Source of the DNA: Eleginops maclovinus
Taxonomy: Eukaryota > Chordata > Actinopteri > Perciformes > Eleginopidae
Direction of reading: 5' to 3'
NCBI RefSeq assembly: GCF_036324505.1
Contig: NC_086370.1
Location: 3,839,453 to 3,903,452, forward strand
DNA length: 64,000 nt
A program made the translations under genes and the position numbers. Below, piece by piece: positions 50,742 to 64,000 of this stretch (within the stretch, counting starts at the first letter, position 1; every line of letters begins with the position of its first letter). Below the pieces are notes generated by a model. The model saw only the letters and a program-made list of their open reading frames with translations, searched no databases and was not told the origin of the DNA.

Positions 50742-52205
50742 ATAAGGCAAGGCAAGTTTATTTAGCACCTTTCAACACAAGGCAAGTCAACGTGCTTTAC
50801 AAAAATGAAGGACATTAAGAGCATCTAGAAATAGTGCAGCATAAACACATTATAAAAAGTACATAATAAAACTTATAATGCAGAGTAAAAGTCACAGTGC
50901 AATGTTAGATAAGAACAGTTCAATTAAAAGCGGCAAAAACAAATGTTTTCAGCCTGGATTTAAAAGTAGGAAGAGTTGCAGCGGCCCTGCAGGGTTCTGG
51001 GAGTTTGTTCCAGATATTTGGAGCATAATGACTGAACGCTGCTTCTCCTTGATTAGTTCTAATTCTGGGGACAGAAAGCTGACCCGTCCCAGAAGACCTG
51101 AGAGTTCTGGATGGTTCATAATGTAGCAGGAGATCACAAATGTATTTTGGGCCTAAACCATTCAATGCTTTATAAACCAGCAGCAGAACTTTGAAATCAA
51201 TTCTCTGACAGACAGGAAGCCAGTGTAAAGACTTCAGGACTGGACTGATGTGATCCACTCTCTTAGCGTTAGTGAGGACTGGAGCAGCAGCGTTCTGAAT
51301 CAGCTGCAGCTTTCAAATGGAGTTCTTAGTGAGACCTGTACAGACACTGTTACAGCAGTCTCTAGTCCACGGAAGATAAAAGCATGGACAACTTTTTCTA
51401 GATCCTCCTGTGACATTAGTCCTTTAATCCTAGATATGCTCTTCAGGTGACAGTAGGCAGTGATTGTTTTAATGTGACTGTTGAAGCTCAGGTCAGAGTC
51501 CATGACTACACCTAGGTTTCTGGCATTAGCTGCTGTTCTGAACATTGCTGACTGAGGGTGTTTTCACACTTGGTCCCTTTCAGCCCTCTAATGCCTTGCA
51601 CAGACTACATGAATCATTGAAAAACTACTTTTTCAATGATTTTACCTAAAAGTGGGAGGTTTGATATGGGCCTGCAATTATTCATTGCTGAAGCGTCCAC
51701 ATTATTCTGTTTTAAGAGCGGTTTAATTACTGAAGTTTTCAGGGCCTGTGGAAATACACCTGTGTGAAGAGACCTGTTTACTATATGAAGTAGATCTGAG
51801 GACATGCTATGAAAAACTGTTTTGAAAAAGCTTGTAGGTATAATATCAAGGCAGCAGGAGGAGGACATCAGATGTTGAATGATGTCCTCTAGGTCTTTAT
51901 CATTAATCTGATGGAATCGTGTCATGGTGTTTGAATTGATTTTAAGTGGACACAAGGACAACACATTTGCTGTACCTGATACAGCAACACCGACAGCCTG
52001 TCAGATTTTCTGAATTTAGTCAGTGAAGAAGGAAGCAAATTCATTGCAGGCCCTGGTGGATAGACATTCAGAGGCTACTGACACTGGGGGGTTTGTTAGT
52101 CCCTCGGTAGCAAACAAGGCACGTGAGTTGTTTGTGTTTTTGGCAATGAAGTCAGAGAAGAAAGACGTGCCTTTTTTAATTCCATATTATAAAAGCCAGG
52201 TCTCT
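50742..52205 (-). mobile_element. L2-like LINE remnant, minus strand
   Basis: The 3' end at about 50,742 has AAGGCAAGGCAAGTTTATTT on the plus strand and GTGCTTTACA, typical of L2-type tails. Coding pieces on the minus strand, 5' to 3': FIAKNTNNSRALFAT and ACNEFASFFTD (about 52,170-52,020), NCRPISNLPLLGKIIEKVVF (51,614-51,964), LGVVMDSDLSFNSHIKTI (51,300-51,545) and LHWLPVCQRIDFKVLLLVYK with FKSRLKTFVF (50,920-51,258). The catalytic F/YADD core is deleted between 51,614 and 51,545. Confidence 0.85.
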
Positions 52206-53425
52206 TTATAGATTTCAAATGAACCTGGAGATTTGTTTGTCTCCACCTGCGTTCAGCTTTTCTACTGTCTTTTTTCGGTTCTCACGCTCATGGCCTTTCT
52301 CATGGAGATATTTTCTCGCCACAGACCTCCTTTACCTTAGTGGGAGCAATGCTTTTATTTGTGCAACAAGGAATGAATGCACAAATAAACACAAATCTCC
52401 TTATTATTCTGCATGTATAGGGGTTCCATGACATATAATGCAAATCTGGCTGGTTCAGTGTATATATATATATATATATAGTCTATGTTGACGTTTAATG
52501 TATTATGCATTCGATTCTTCTGCTTATCTTGCAATTTGGAATTTCACCTCAGCAATTCGACTGATTCAAGGATTATTTCAATAAAGTAATGCAGGTAATC
52601 GATTCATTTACAGTTCTTTTATGTGTAAACATTGTTATTGTGCAGCAGTTATTCATGTGATTTGACTTTGTTTCACTGGCTTTATCTGTCTGTTACACCT
52701 ACAGTTTAAATAAAACTGACATGCATGACTTGCAGATGATCCAACCAATCTGCAAAAACATGAAATCCTTGTGCACTGCCAGAAAGGACATTGTTTTGGA
52801 CCTGAAGTGTATGTAATAAGTATCACTTGTACTACTCTTCATTTGTTATACTGATGGAGTCCCGTAATGGCTCTACATATTACACAGAACACAGCATCAC
52901 TTTACGCAGCCTCTCTGAACACATTCAATTATAGAATCAATAAGCATGTGTGCTCAGAGCCACTACCCTTGCTGTTAAGATTATACCACCTAATTGCATT
53001 TTTCAGCATGGATAATATGATTATTGCTTCTCAGACCAAATGTGGAAAGCCCAAATCTTGGCGTGTTTGAAACTAGGGGGATTTGCTGTTAATAAAATGA
53101 TGCCTGGTTGCTGGCTCTTTTTAATCTCCTCCATCTCATCTGGGCAAAAAGGAGATGAAAATACTGTAATAACCAAAGCCAAGAAATATTGTTCTGATCA
53201 AAAAGTTAGTCGGTTGTAATTATTGAAAATAGAACAAATCAGCCGGCAGTTCGTTCATAGTCTTTCTCAGTATGTATCTAAATGTCATTATGGCAAATAA
53301 CCAGAAACCAGGGACCCTGAATATCATCCAGCTCCATCCCATTCACACCTGCTGTCCAACCTGCACCACGTTTAGTTTATCATAGTGATATCAGCAGTAA
53401 TACTACCATGTTACTTTAATAAAGG

Positions 53426-53426
<1 letters not shown>
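52206..53426. other. Non-coding stretch, short (TA)n at 52,460
   Basis: A (TA) run of about 10 units lies at 52,461-52,480. No supported exon or named repeat otherwise. Confidence 0.3.

Positions 53427-53506
<80 letters not shown>
53427..53506. repeat. (TG)n microsatellite, about 40 units
   Basis: Uninterrupted TG run. No coding meaning. Confidence 0.97.
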
Positions 53507-53509
<3 letters not shown>

Positions 53510-55364
53510 ACTGTATAGAATTTGTCATGTTCAGCTGCTGAGTTTAGCTTGTGAGCCTGCCAACGTTAGCTAATTAGCATAGTCAGCACACTCAGCTGAG
53601 GATAGTACGACGACACTCTGTTTTTTTATTGTTTGCTCATGAATGACAAAATAACATTTTGACCTGATAAATAAAGTCAGTCTGTAGATGGGCAAGATCC
53701 GATTGGTCCATTGTACCAAATGTTATGGTACATTTGCTTCTCAAACTTAGACAGTAAAAAGCTATATCTGTCATTCCTTTCCACCTAGTATGATGACTAG
53801 CTTCTTGCCCCTCTAGAAGAATCAAAGAGACAGGAGAAATAATATTTGTCTTTTACATTGCGCTCCATTATGTGAAGGGTGCATGTCTGGGAAGGATAAA
53901 GAGTAAATATAGTTTAGTAAGCTTCCTGATAAGATGCATCGTTTTTGCAAGTTCTCTTGCTACCGCTAACAGCCAAATGCTAGCAAACCTGCCCACACAA
54001 TTTCCATGTTTCTGGCCACAATGTGGAAGCAAATTGGTTCTAGTGTGATTGCACCTCTTGAAAATGTGTATTTTCTTTCCATAGGTTGCCTTCCCCCACC
54101 ATCTCCAACGTCCTTAACCATGCCACCCACGTGAGCTTTGTGGCCACTGGAGGTTGCATTTAGGCGAACTACGGCGAGCAGTGTTGAGTTTTCCTGACTG
54201 TGACACACAGCCATTCTGACAGGCAAGGTTGATTGATAGCCCTGTGAAGTATTCATGAAACCTCTGCTTCTTTATTCAAGGCCTGATCGCTCTCTTGTTA
54301 ACCATGGATGCCAAGACAAGGCTCTGATTTATGGAAATACTTTATTTGACAGCCTCCTTTCCATGGCAAAGTTTGGAGATCTATTGTTTTGCATACTAGA
54401 AGCATCCGTAACGCTGTTCTCTTTGGCTTTGCACTGCCTTTTTTTTTATTGAGGTCACAGCCAAACCGTAGGCCAACATTCATCCTCCAATCATTAAATT
54501 CTATAAAGGCTTGTGTCGTGTTTTTTGGTTATTATCAGCCAAACTGAAAATATGACAAATTTGACAGAAGAGAGAAACAGGTAAGCAACCTCAAGACAGA
54601 AAAGTTACCTTTGACTTTCATTACGCATTGTTTTCCACATAAGGTATAGAAGCCAGGCTCGTTATTCAGAAGATAACACCTTTGTGACATGTCCGGAACG
54701 ACATTTAAAGCCCCCATTTAGCACATTGCATATTCTCAGAACCCAAAACCTCAGACAGAAATATTGAGAGACTGCATATCAAGTTTGAATTAATGACATG
54801 AGTGATTCCATTTATCACACCAACATGGGAAAATGATCAAACGTGGTGCTTTTGATCAGAAATGATGGCTTACTAGAAGTAAAAATGAAACAAAGTAAAC
54901 AGAAGATATAAAAAGCTCCTATACAGTTGGTGCGGATGTAACACAATTATCAACGCTACTCTGCAGGAAACTGTGGAGGGAATTCTACATTCTATTGCGT
55001 GAGCTGGTGGCCAAAAAAACAGATCTTGAAATTGTACTACAACTGGTGATGAAAACCTTATGCATTATCACCCTATACCTATATTGCCAACTTAAAGTAT
55101 TCAAAGTAATCGTAGTATTTACCAAGGCAAATCAATTATTCGTCTCCATTCACAGCAGGGCTTAAGAAAAAAGATTTCGATTTCCCCAACAAAAAACTAA
55201 AATAATCAATGATGCTGTTGATGAAGGCGACTTAGGCCTCGGCAAAGGCATTTAACAGTAATCACTTTGAGATTCTTCCCTGGAAGCTTCAATATGGACA
55301 GGGTGCAAAAGATAAAGAGGAAGCTATTTGGTATGTCATTAAATGCCACAAATCTCAAAGTAAA
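53507..55364. other. Non-coding stretch, nothing recognised
   Basis: About 1.9 kb without a supported gene or repeat. AGCTTGTGAGCCTGCCAACG with GTTAGCTAATTAGCAT near 53,545-53,580 looks like a fragment of an older repeat. Confidence 0.3.
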
Positions 55365-55450
55365 CCATTAAATATGGCGCCCCCCAGGCATCCATTTTAG
55401 GACCACTACTCCCTATACTCCATATTCAGTTTGTTTGGTAATTCCTCTTG
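55365..55450 (+). mobile_element. LINE reverse-transcriptase scrap
   Basis: Encodes APQASILGPLLP-like residues, an eroded form of the [13 protein letters not shown] block of L2-type reverse transcriptases. Too short to place further. Confidence 0.4.
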
Positions 55451-57065
55451 CATTCTGTTGTGTTTTTATTTACTTTAGAGCTTTTTCTTCAACTTAAAGC
55501 ATTGTTGACCTTATACAGGTTTACATATTTATTTGAATAATCTTATTAAACTGCACATTTTACAGGGGAAAGTCATACATGCCACATGGTCCAAGATCCA
55601 CGCTCACACTGATCCTCTTTTTCACAGCTGCAGGGTTCCGAAGCTTACTGAATGTATTCTAACAATGCCAGTATATTGTATCATTTTGTAAATAGGGTCA
55701 ATGACAGATACCTTATTCCACTGCATAAGTTTAAAACTAGGGAAAATAAAGGGTTGAAAACATATACCTAATGTGTAAGCCTTTCTGTGGCTTGCAGCTT
55801 TCCGATAATCCTATAAAGACACGTCTGAAAAGCGCTTATATTTTTGACTGGTCAGCCACTGCAGTGATTAAGGACATATTTAAATATAGAATATTAATCG
55901 CTTAGGTGTTTTTTTTCTGTAAAGATGCAACACTTATTTTGGTTTATGCTTCTAAATGCATTGGTTTGGTTATTTTTCTGCATTTCCTCTTAATCTGAAT
56001 TGAGTTGCTCAGGACTTCCCCAAGTGCCTTCGGTCAGGTTCAGGTCCTATGCCCTGAAAAGTATGCAGATCTAAGCCAGTCTTTATCCCCAGTTTCCTGC
56101 TTTACGCAAGGCTAAACTAAGCTAACCAACTGCTTTCAGGTGTCTTGCTCTCGCTTCTACAGTAGTGGGTTTGTGAGTGACAATCAGACGAGAATTTGCT
56201 TACCAAAGCTTAACAAAATCTCTCCATTCTTCCACTCTTTCATGTGAAAACTGGACTGAATTTAAGTTCATTTACGTATCCAAATATGTTGAGGAACAAA
56301 GCATGGAAATGGTCTTAATGATTTCCACTCTCAAATATTAGATTTCATTTATTTCCAATAAACAGGATTTCCTTTATAACCTCAGGTTTGTAAGGGTTGA
56401 GTGTGAACTGCAATATCTTAATACAAGCAAATGAAAAAGAACATGGTCGCGCAGTGTGACACATTGAGTGCACTTTCTATTGTGGGGGCATCAGTCATAG
56501 CTGAAGCTCGTTCACTGCACTGAAAGCATACCTGCCTATCCATTTCATCTTCCATTCCTCGTCTGCTATAGTAAGGCTGCTGCGAGTAGTAACTTAACAT
56601 GTATTCATTTCTCACGTTTAATTTTGTGATGTCTAAGTACCAGCATCAATGAAACATGCATGGGGACTGTGGTGGGTGTACACTCTAAACATTAGATTCA
56701 GTGTTTTCTGCCAGGCTCAGATCCCAAAGGTACAACTTGTCAGGACGGCTAGAGCGGTAACGTTGCTATTTTAATAATACAAGACGTGTTCGGGGTGAAT
56801 CTCCGTAAGCTACCCTCTCCATGAGCTGTCGCCTCATTTTACAGAGTCGGGCATGTTGCATAACTTGCGTGTGCTTGTGCGATATCAACAGTATTAAAAA
56901 AAAGTGTAAAGTCAGTATAATACAAAGAATAATAGATCATATTTAATGACATTTCTAACCCCTTCATACGACACTGGCTTAGTGTGTTTGCATTCAGTAC
57001 TATTGCAAAGCCATGTGGCATGTATCAACTTGAACTGTGAAATACAAGCGAGCATGTAGAGTATA
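55451..57065. other. Non-coding stretch, nothing recognised
   Basis: About 1.6 kb downstream of the minus-strand gene stop. It may contain its 3' UTR. No repeat or exon is supported. Confidence 0.3.
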
Positions 57066-60621
<3,556 letters not shown>

Positions 60622-62698
60622 CTGAGGACAGGAAACATCAGCATCATTATCTGGCAACAGGATAAAGAGAAGAACTCTAGAAGACATACTGTACATAAAG
60701 AACTGTTGACACCAAAGTTAAAAAGCAAACAGAGTCACAGAGCGGACAGAAATGGATTTCATTTGTCTGTGTAAACAATGTTCCCTTTCTTCAGCTCCAT
60801 CTGAACACAATGAGTCAAGCCATACAGTAGGAGTTGAAGGCCAGTATCAAGCTGGGCAGATTGAAGTGTGAAGAAGAGTAAGGTGAAGTACACAGTTGCT
60901 AAAAAGTGCTTTGAATAATAAAGATGGGGAGGATGTGCAGCGAGTCGGACGTTAAACAATAAATAAGAATACCGACAGGATGAGCAGGATCCCGACTCAC
61001 GGCTGCAACGAGTTCACTCACAATACTGATAGAACATTATTGTATTGATTTAAAAAGGATTGTAATGCTTCTGCTAAAAGAAAATAGTCCAATCTACTCC
61101 GTACCAACGGCTGGAACTGTCTTGTTCTGCGGTTCCCTTTAGTGTTTGCTTCCTGTCGGCCTCTTTCTGCTGTTCCCGTTACTATTTACTTCCTGTCTGT
61201 GTTCTTCTGTGGATTTCTGTGACGTCCAACTCACTGTGTCTAATCCTCTTTCTCTCTTTTGCACTCTTTATCTGTTCTTTACTGGGGAGAGTTCAAACAT
61301 CATGAATCCAAAGTTTCGTGCTCTCCACAAATATGAAAGGGAAAATAAGAAAATGACGATAGATGAGAATGAATGTCCACAGTTGAAGTTAAATTGAGCG
61401 GATTCCTCTGCAGATTGATATGACTGCACATACTGTAGTTCCATAATCTGAGCGTCCTCCTTAGCATTCTGTGTAATAGTTAAAATCCTGATTCTATTTT
61501 AATATTTGCTAAGTATAAAGCCAAGCCACTTGAGAATAACAGAACAATCCCTCTATTAAAAGCCTTTTCTATTCAAAACATACATCATGGAGCAGAGGTG
61601 TGAAAAGCTGAGGGACTAAATAGTAAATCTACTATGAAAGTAAGGTATAGTAAATTCATAATTTCCTTTAAGTACTTTGAGGTTGAAGATAGAAGCAACA
61701 CACTTCTTCTATAAAAAAAAACAGTATTGTATGTTACTATATATAAACTAAACAGTAACGTTAAAGCCATAAGCCTCCATCAGAATTCTACAGCACTTCA
61801 CACATTGGGAAGCACTGAAAACACCTGCTGTTAAGTGGCAATCAGATGCTATTAGCAGGACTCCCAAACCCACCAATCCTGTTACTATAACGGTCAGTTT
61901 ATCTGTTCATACACAAAACAGGCTATCACTGTACCAGCTCTTGGACTAGACCTGTAGGTGTGAGAGGACTGGTCAGACACCAGGTGTGTGTCAGTGAGGT
62001 CATCTTACTTTATTCTCTGCTGCAGTGATGCTGGGCAGTGCCTTGCAGCTATTTTAGTTCACTTCTTTTACACTTAGAATCATATTGTGTCCGTGGCAAC
62101 ACATTGTAGGCTGCCCCCCCTTCGCTACTGAGCTGCCTGGGGCCACATCAGCAGTCTACTAAGATGTCAGTCATCCAATCATTGTCACAACAGAGCCAAA
62201 GTCCTCCTTTATTAAACTCTAAATTGATTTTGTTTGAAATATTCAAATCAATTTAACAATGCAAGTTTCTGGAGGGTCTCTTTTTTTGGAAAGTCTGTTC
62301 TTAAATGCTGTTGCTGTAATATTTGGTGGTGGCTAGTTTGACTATCTTTTGATATCTTCCATTACTGTTTCCAACCTTAGCATGAACACACTTGATTTTT
62401 GCTTGACTCCTTTTCCTCTCTCCAGTCTCTTTACTTGTTCCCTCCCTTCCTTCAGATATAAAAATACACACCTGATACACCACAAACACTCGTGCCAAGG
62501 AGGCTGCGTCTGCGGGTCTAATGCTGGCCGCTTAGAAGGGCATTTGTACTCAAATGTTTTTACTACAACCCACACATGACAAGCCACAAAACATCAAGTA
62601 TATTCAATATATCTCCCAGTCCTAAACCTGCAACTAAAACATTTTGGCTTAAAATGAACCTTTGATGTCCTCTTCCAGAGTGTCTGCTATGTTTAAGG
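60622..62698. other. Unassigned 2 kb upstream of exon A
   Basis: Expected to hold further introns or exons of the minus-strand gene. One weak candidate on the minus strand is about 62,467-62,508, reading DAASLARVFVVYQ up to TATCAG/GTGTGT, with a poor pyrimidine tract at its acceptor. Nothing else is supported. A C-run sits at 62,114-62,120. Confidence 0.25.
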
Positions 62699-64000
62699 CA
62701 GTGGCGGCGGCTGGTCTTTCAAAGAGGGGAAGCTCATTGTTGGCCTACATCATAAAAGTTGTCAATTTATTTATACCTAAATTCTGCCCTCCGTTGCTTT
62801 TCAACAAAATGGTCTGTGACCCTGTTGTACCAAGTAAGCGTCTTTTCCAGGGACTTGACCAGTGTCCTCTCAATGGCCAGCAGAGCTAGGCTGCTTAGAC
62901 AGTCTTGGCCCATTGTGTTGCAGATGTAAGATTTAAGCCTTTTTAAACAGGAGAAGCTCCTTTCTACACCCGCAGATGTAACTCCAATTGTTGCCACGAA
63001 TGATAACAGTTTGTACAGCTGGGGCATTGCATTTGCAAATGGGGCATTTCCTGATTTGAATACAGGACTTGAAAACTTTCCATGACACTCTGGAATGCCT
63101 CCTCTGGAAAAACTTCGCTCATCTCATCAAACTTCCCTGGATTGACTCATTCTAAGAAGCGCAAACTTTCCAAATTTAAAAAACGCTGAGGAATTTGCTC
63201 CATGAGATTATCAAGGATGGCCCATTACAGATTTCTGTAGCGCTCCTGGGGATCCCCCTCTGAGCTCTTCTCTTTGACAAAAGCAAGAAGAGACTCAATT
63301 CTTTTCTTGCAGTACAGAACGTCCATTGCCGTCTGCTGGGCGATATCAAAGACCACATCAGACTCTGAGAAGATTTGTTTATGTGTATAACATGAACACA
63401 AACTCAAAATCCTCCAGTTTCATGACAAAACCTTTGGCACAATCCAATGTGTCATCATCCATTGTCTTATCTGCAATGATGTTATCAGAAGTCTGCCGGA
63501 GGCCATCATAGTTCTTTGCCACAGTGTTCACTATCCGTGATGTGAAATTCCATCCAGTAGGATGGTTTCTGGGCAACCTTGTACAGCCTGCAGACTCAAG
63601 AAAATGTGTCCTCTTTGTGGATTTGGAGAAAAATGTGGCAAACCCAGAGAGTGACGCAAAAAATATTCTGCACTCAGACAAGCATTTAGCCCCTTGTGAC
63701 AGCACCAGATTAAGTGTGTGTGCATAGCAATGCACACACATTGCACTGGGTGCAATTGCCTTCACTTCGGCCTGCAGACCATTGAGGGCTGAAGCCATGA
63801 CAGCAGCCCCATTGTGTATCTGTGCCACAGGTTTATCCCTAAAATTGTAGCCCTGTTTCCATTTAATACTTCAAAAACAGACTGAGCATCTCGCCCCCCA
63901 GAAACATAAAAAACCCATAAAGCGCTCCTGAATTGTACCAAAATTGTACTGAATTGTTCAGAGTAGGGCACGGCAAGCAATATCAGTTGTTTCATCCACT
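62699..64000 (-). mobile_element. hAT-5, ZMYM1-like, extends beyond the window
   Basis: The plus-strand terminus CAGTGGCGGCGGCTGGTCTT at 62,699 has the CAGTGGCGG form of a fish hAT end. The minus strand from there on carries a decayed transposase. The other terminus is outside the window, so size and target duplication are unknown. Confidence 0.75.
62767..64000 (-). pseudogene. ZMYM1-like hAT transposase, degenerate, partial
   Basis: Minus-strand blocks from right to left: DETTDIACRA-like and GFFYVSGGRDAQSVFEVL-like residues in shifting frames (63,995-63,830), AQIHNGAAVMASALNGLQAE, CVHCYAHTLNLVLSQGAKCL and GFATFFSKSTKRTHFLE (63,828-63,560), SESDVVFDIAQQTAMDVLYC with SLLAFVKEKSSEGDPQERYR (63,360-63,225), and the dimerisation domain YKLLSFVATIGVTSAGVERS, FSCLKRLKSY, LALLAIER (63,027-62,767). 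The D-GAA-VM and HCYAH-LNLVL motifs are those of ZMYM1/TTF-type hAT transposases. Stops and frameshifts in several places, so it is inactive. Confidence 0.83.

Noticed and set aside
61146..61397. Plus-strand 83-codon open frame
   Set aside because: No splice context or similarity; T/C-rich beginning mimics a signal peptide by composition only.

Overview
The window looks like accessory, repeat-dominated DNA from a ray-finned (teleost) fish. The evidence is Rex1/CR1-like and L2-like LINE remnants, tRNA-derived SINEs including one with a V-SINE-like core, four Tc1-like transposons, at least five hAT-type elements, BEL/Pao retrotransposon coding sequence, TTAA-flanked MITEs and long dinucleotide tracts. 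Family names come from recognising conserved sequence by eye; no database search was run.

1-23.3 kb: a decayed BEL/Pao retrotransposon (gag, protease, reverse transcriptase and start of integrase at 488-4066; DUF5641-like C-terminus and probable 3' LTR at about 22,576-23,262) is split by an 18.5-kb insertion. The insertion opens with a CACTGCAAAAA terminus at 4067, as in CACTA/EnSpm transposons, and carries two divergently transcribed, intron-containing genes. On the minus strand is a gene of a multicopy teleost family that I associate with the label SAMD3-like (5382-8575). On the plus strand is a zinc-finger plus CACTA-transposase-like gene (8940-21906). Both carry frameshifts or stops. The second gene is broken up by a stack of younger insertions: hAT-1 in its first exon, an intact Tc1 with hAT-2 lodged on its end, and a Rex1-like LINE that itself received hAT-3 and a SINE. 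Removing these leaves an ancestral element of about 9 kb.

23.3-35 kb: a TTAA-family MITE end, a second Tc1 (frameshift plus nonsense), several MITEs, a third Tc1 beside a (TA)n tract, a tRNA-SINE, and long stretches in which I recognise nothing.

36-50 kb: a 1.2-kb minisatellite of 30-bp units that stays open in three reading frames; possible plus-strand host exons at 37.5, 39.9 and 49.7 kb; a fourth Tc1 whose left end carries an inverted copy of its right flank; a TTAA-flanked MITE; a complete short hAT (46,119-47,225); and SINE and MITE fragments.

50-64 kb: L2-like LINE remnants on both strands, (TG)n and (CA)n tracts, three phase-compatible exons of an unidentified minus-strand host gene (60,621 to 57,066), and a ZMYM1-like hAT transposase pseudogene running off the right edge.

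The only intact long open reading frame that encodes a recognisable enzyme is the Tc1 transposase at 11,484-12,542.
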